A DNA stretch of 64,000 bases from Arthrobacter pascens (GTDB taxonomy: Bacteria; Actinomycetota; Actinomycetes; Actinomycetales; Micrococcaceae): assembly GCF_017052465.1 (NCBI RefSeq), contig NZ_JAFHKT010000143.1, positions 62,001 to 126,000 of the forward strand, given 5' to 3'. The notes beneath the pieces are model-generated. The model was not told the origin of the DNA and made no database searches. It saw only the letters and a program-made list of their open reading frames with translations. Shown one piece after another: positions 61,613 to 64,000 of the stretch (position 1 is its first letter; every line of letters starts with the position of its first letter). The translations under genes were made by a program, and so were the position numbers.

Positions 61613-62389
61613 ATGAGACGAACTATCGCGGCGGTGGGGCTTGTGGGTCTCGGACTCTTAGGCACCACACTCCCGGCGATCGCCACGCCGGGCGACGGAA
61701 AGGTCACCGTCTGCCACGAAACTGGCTCCGAGACGAACCCGATTGTGGAAATCGACGTCAACGAAAGCGCTGTCAACGGCCACGAAAATGGGAACAGTGG
61801 CAACAACGGCAACGGCGGCAACGGCGAGAACAACGGCAACGGCGGCAACGGCGGGAACAACGGCAACGGCGGGAACGGCGGGAACGGCGGGAACAACGGC
61901 AACGGCGGGAACGGCGGGAACGGCGGGAACAACGGCAACGGCGGGCACGATGACAATGCGTGCTACACCGAACCGGACGACAACGAGGAGGAACCGCCGT
62001 ACGAGCCGCCAGCGGAGGAGGAACCGCCGGCCGAGGAGCAGCCTCCTGTTGTGGCACCCCCGGTTGTGGCACCCCCGGTGGTAGCACCGCCGGCGGTTGT
62101 GGTACCCGAGGCTCCAGTGGTCAAGCCCGTGGTAAAGCCGGTGGTCAAGCCTGCGGCAAAGCCTGTGGCGAAGCCGGCAGCAGCTGCTCCTGCAGCTGCG
62201 GCGCCGGTTGCGGCGGTGCCTGTTGCAGCTCCTGCGACCAATGCGGGCTACAACGTGCAGACGGCTGCCGGAGCGGGACCCGAGAGCGGGATTCCTGCTT
62301 GGCTGGCCGCCCTGACAGCCCTCTTTACGGGCCTGTCCGCCGTAGTTCTGGCGCGGGGTGGTGCCCGGGCCAGGAAGCTTGGCAGCTAA
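61613..62389 (+). CDS. Secreted Asn/Gly-repeat surface protein with C-terminal membrane anchor
   Basis: ATG 61613 follows GGAGGG; 258 residues. Signal peptide cleaved about Ala24 (PAIA-TPG). Residues 30-57 (KVTVCHETG...VNGH) match a Cys-His motif seen in many secreted actinobacterial proteins. Residues 60-111 are Asn-Gly-Gly repeats, bracketed by Cys34 and Cys117, which may bond. Then Glu/Pro-rich, VVAPP and VKP repeats (145-190). The end is GYNVQTAAG, a helix (PAWLAALTALFTGLSAVVLA) and a basic tail RGGARARKLGS. This is a sorting-signal layout, but without LPXTG. A divergent sortase gene follows 75 bp downstream. Confidence 0.8.
   Translation: MRRTIAAVGLVGLGLLGTTLPAIATPGDGKVTVCHETGSETNPIVEIDVNESAVNGHENGNSGNNGNGGNGENNGNGGNGGNNGNGGNGGNGGNNGNGGNGGNGGNNGNGGHDDNACYTEPDDNEEEPPYEPPAEEEPPAEEQPPVVAPPVVAPPVVAPPAVVVPEAPVVKPVVKPVVKPAAKPVAKPAAAAPAAAAPVAAVPVAAPATNAGYNVQTAAGAGPESGIPAWLAALTALFTGLSAVVLARGGARARKLGS
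61800..61950 (+). repeat. Tandem AACGGCGGG-type repeats in the surface protein gene
   Basis: A 9-nt unit encodes Asn-Gly-Gly, with higher-order 36-nt blocks (NNGNGGNGGNGG) present twice in perfect succession (about 61855-61928). Such arrays are prone to slippage, in steps that keep the frame. Confidence 0.85.
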
Positions 62390-62464
62390 ACGGTAGCGGC
62401 TTGAGGGTGCCACGTGGCTGGGACGTGGCACCCTCCTATCCGATTCCCGCCAAAAGGAGGAGCC

Positions 62465-63238
62465 ATGGGCAGCCATCGACATAACAGGGAGGCGGAGCGT
62501 GGGGGCAGCCGAAGGCTGCTGCTCAGCTACGTGGACCTGCTTGTGTTGTCATTCTGCTGTCTGGGGATTCTGACTGCCTGGCTCATCTATGGCGCCGCCG
62601 GTACCGGCCTGTCAAATGCCTCCGCCGTGGACGCGCCCGTTGTCCGGTATTCACCTGGCGGGCCGGTGACCCAGTTTCCAGCGGGCCCGCAAGCAGGGAC
62701 GAGCCCGACTCCCGCCGCCACAGCGACGGCTCCCGCTGCAGGCAAGGCTGCCGCTCCCGCAAAAGCTGCGGCCCCGAAGCCGCTGGCCATTACCGCCGCA
62801 CCGCCGGAGCGAATCATCTATCCTGCTGCCGGCATGGACGTCGTGGTGCACCCGCTGAAGCCGGGCGGCGGCGATGTCGACAGTCGGTCCATCGTGCCAC
62901 CGGAGACCATGGACGGATACTGGCTCACACCGTACGGCCAGCCCGGGGTCGGCTCCGTGAACACCACCTACGTCATCGGGCATAGCTGGGAGGGCCAGGA
63001 CGCGCCCTTCAACCACCTCAGTTCAGCGGCAGTCCCAGGGGACATCTTTACCGTCGTTACTGCCAAGGCAAAACTTGCCTACCGGGTTGACTCCGTCACG
63101 ACCTATACGAAGTCCACCTTGAAGGACAGCCCCATCTGGTCTGTTGTTCCGAACCGCCTCGTGCTGGTCAGTTGCTACACCCAGGACCTCTGGGGCAAGA
63201 ATGTGGCCGTTGTGGCCTCGCCGGTGCCAGCCAAATGA
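62465..63238 (+). CDS. Class F-like sortase, divergent
   Basis: ATG 62465 follows AAAAGGAGGAG; 257 residues. A cytoplasmic basic N-terminus and one helix (YVDLLVLSFCCLGILTAWLI) anchor it; a Pro/Ala linker (60-110) precedes the sortase domain. His173 (TYVIGHSW) and Cys237 (LVLVSCYTQD) are present. No arginine follows Cys237 to the end (YTQDLWGKNVAVVASPVPAK), though sortases normally have a catalytic Arg there; Arg231 is just before the strand. It presumably acts on the neighbouring surface protein. Confidence 0.82.
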   Translation: MGSHRHNREAERGGSRRLLLSYVDLLVLSFCCLGILTAWLIYGAAGTGLSNASAVDAPVVRYSPGGPVTQFPAGPQAGTSPTPAATATAPAAGKAAAPAKAAAPKPLAITAAPPERIIYPAAGMDVVVHPLKPGGGDVDSRSIVPPETMDGYWLTPYGQPGVGSVNTTYVIGHSWEGQDAPFNHLSSAAVPGDIFTVVTAKAKLAYRVDSVTTYTKSTLKDSPIWSVVPNRLVLVSCYTQDLWGKNVAVVASPVPAK

Positions 63239-63255
63239 CCCGACCGGTCCCTGCT

Positions 63256-63271
63256 GTCTGAATAATGAGAC
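63256..63271. promoter_or_regulatory. Palindromic operator candidate of leuB
   Basis: GTCTGAATAATGAGAC is a 16-bp imperfect palindrome (GTCT-N8-AGAC), followed by TTGACC (63275-63280) and TACTCT (63300-63305), a promoter with 19-bp spacing ending 7 nt before the ATG. In corynebacteria the IclR-type LtbR represses leuB from a comparable position. Confidence 0.5.
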
Positions 63272-63312
63272 GGTTTGACCAGAATGTGGATCGCTTGGCT
63301 ACTCTGAAAAAC

Positions 63313-64000
63313 ATGAGCGCATCAACGATCAATCTCGCTGTCATCCCCGGCGACGGCATCGGCCCCGAGGTCACCGCCGAAGCCCTCAAGGTCCTCGAAA
63401 AGGTGGTCGCCGCCGAGGGCGTCACCCTCGAACAGACCCACTACAAGCTGGGTGCGCAGCACTGGCTCGAGACGGGCGAGACGCTTCCGGACGCGGTTCT
63501 GGAGGATCTGCGGACCCGGGACGCCATCCTGTTCGGCGCCGTTGGCGCGGCCCCCGGGGACACCCGGATTCCGTCCGGCATCATTGAGCGCGAGATGCTG
63601 CTCAAGCTGCGCTTCAGCCTGGACCACTACGTGAACCTGCGGCCCTCCAAGCTGTACGGCGGCGTGGGCAGCCCGTTGTCCAACCCGGGGAACATCGACT
63701 TCATCGTGGTCCGCGAAGGCACAGAGGGGCCCTATGTGGGCAACGGCGGCACGCTGCGGGGCGGAACCCGCCATGAAGTGGCCACGGAAGTTTCCCTGAA
63801 CACTGCCCACGGCGTGGAGCGGGTGGTTCGCGACGCCTTCCGGCGCGCCAACGAGCGCCCGCGCAAGAAACTGACGCTGGTCCACAAGCACAACGTCCTG
63901 GTGTACGCAGGCCATCTGTGGAAGCGCACGGTCGAGGCCGTGGCCCAGGAATTCCCCGAAGTCAGCCACGACTACCTGCACATCGACGCCGCCACCATTT
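63313..64000 (+). CDS. leuB: 3-isopropylmalate dehydrogenase (3' end outside window)
   Basis: ATG 63313; 229 residues are visible and the frame runs off the right end. [13 protein letters not shown] is the N-terminal family signature; [20 protein letters not shown] replaces the usual GAVG-P region of short actinobacterial Leu[29 protein letters not shown] and TLVHKHNVL (catalytic Lys and Tyr/Glu neighbours) follow. It oxidises isopropylmalate in leucine synthesis. No Shine-Dalgarno: probably leaderless. Confidence 0.93.
   Translation, partial: MSASTINLAVIPGDGIGPEVTAEALKVLEKVVAAEGVTLEQTHYKLGAQHWLETGETLPDAVLEDLRTRDAILFGAVGAAPGDTRIPSGIIEREMLLKLRFSLDHYVNLRPSKLYGGVGSPLSNPGNIDFIVVREGTEGPYVGNGGTLRGGTRHEVATEVSLNTAHGVERVVRDAFRRANERPRKKLTLVHKHNVLVYAGHLWKRTVEAVAQEFPEVSHDYLHIDAATI

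Noticed and set aside
61800..61950. The regular repeats as a CRISPR array
   Set aside because: Units are 9 nt with no unique spacers, lie in frame within a secreted protein, and no cas gene is present.

Overview
The window is high-GC DNA with actinobacterial gene content. It has NrtR-controlled NAD synthesis, LexA boxes of the TCGAA-N-TTCGA type, many starts placed about 7 nt after a TANNNT box, a class F-like sortase, and an ilvBNC-serA-metG-leuB order. Together these suggest a Micrococcaceae member such as Arthrobacter or Pseudarthrobacter. That assignment rests on recognised protein families and gene order; no search was run.

Layout. 1-6.9 kb: the 3' end of an sbcC-like gene, an MFS exporter, and an IclR regulator divergent from a two-component flavin monooxygenase (reductase, then HpaB-type oxygenase) with an MHS-type uptake transporter. 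7-13.4 kb: a phosphoribosyltransferase, then a minus-strand 2-oxoacid dehydrogenase operon (E1 alpha, E1 beta, free lipoyl domain, alpha/beta hydrolase), an amino-acid permease and a divergent Lrp regulator. 13.5-19.4 kb: the NAD operon nrtR-nadA-nadB-nadC-cysteine desulfurase, with a promoter and palindromic operator. 19.4-25.2 kb: assorted metabolic and envelope genes, ending in a luciferase-like monooxygenase/MarR operon. 25.2-29.3 kb: an accessory patch with an NTF2-like protein, a tiny membrane protein, an SDR-type reductase, an IS110-family remnant inside imperfect inverted repeats, a frameshifted lipoprotein and an aminoglycoside-phosphotransferase-like gene. 29.3-36.7 kb: a large RND permease, mqo, an oligopeptide-type binding lipoprotein and a fasciclin lipoprotein. 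36.9-39.5 kb: tRNA-Leu(TAG), bcp with a MarR neighbour, and small oxidoreductases.

39.6-42.65 kb: umuC and umuD on the minus strand, each with an identical LexA box, separated by an unrelated plus-strand gene. 42.7-45 kb: small genes, two DHFR/RibD-like reductases and tRNA-Lys(CTT). 45-48.4 kb: a sugar-dehydrogenase lipoprotein, a membrane protein with a probable sunset domain and a LysR regulator. 48.5-55.9 kb: branched-chain amino-acid and serine synthesis (ilvD, an attenuator leader peptide, ilvB, ilvN, ilvC, serA). 56.1-61.3 kb: an FtsX-like ABC exporter pair and metG. 61.6-63.2 kb: an Asn/Gly-repeat surface protein next to a divergent sortase. leuB starts at 63,313 and runs off the right end.

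Most is ordinary chromosomal core. The points of greatest interest are the sortase/surface-protein pair without LPXTG or a post-Cys Arg, the split umuDC operon, the split E2 (lipoyl plus alpha/beta hydrolase) and the ilvB attenuator.
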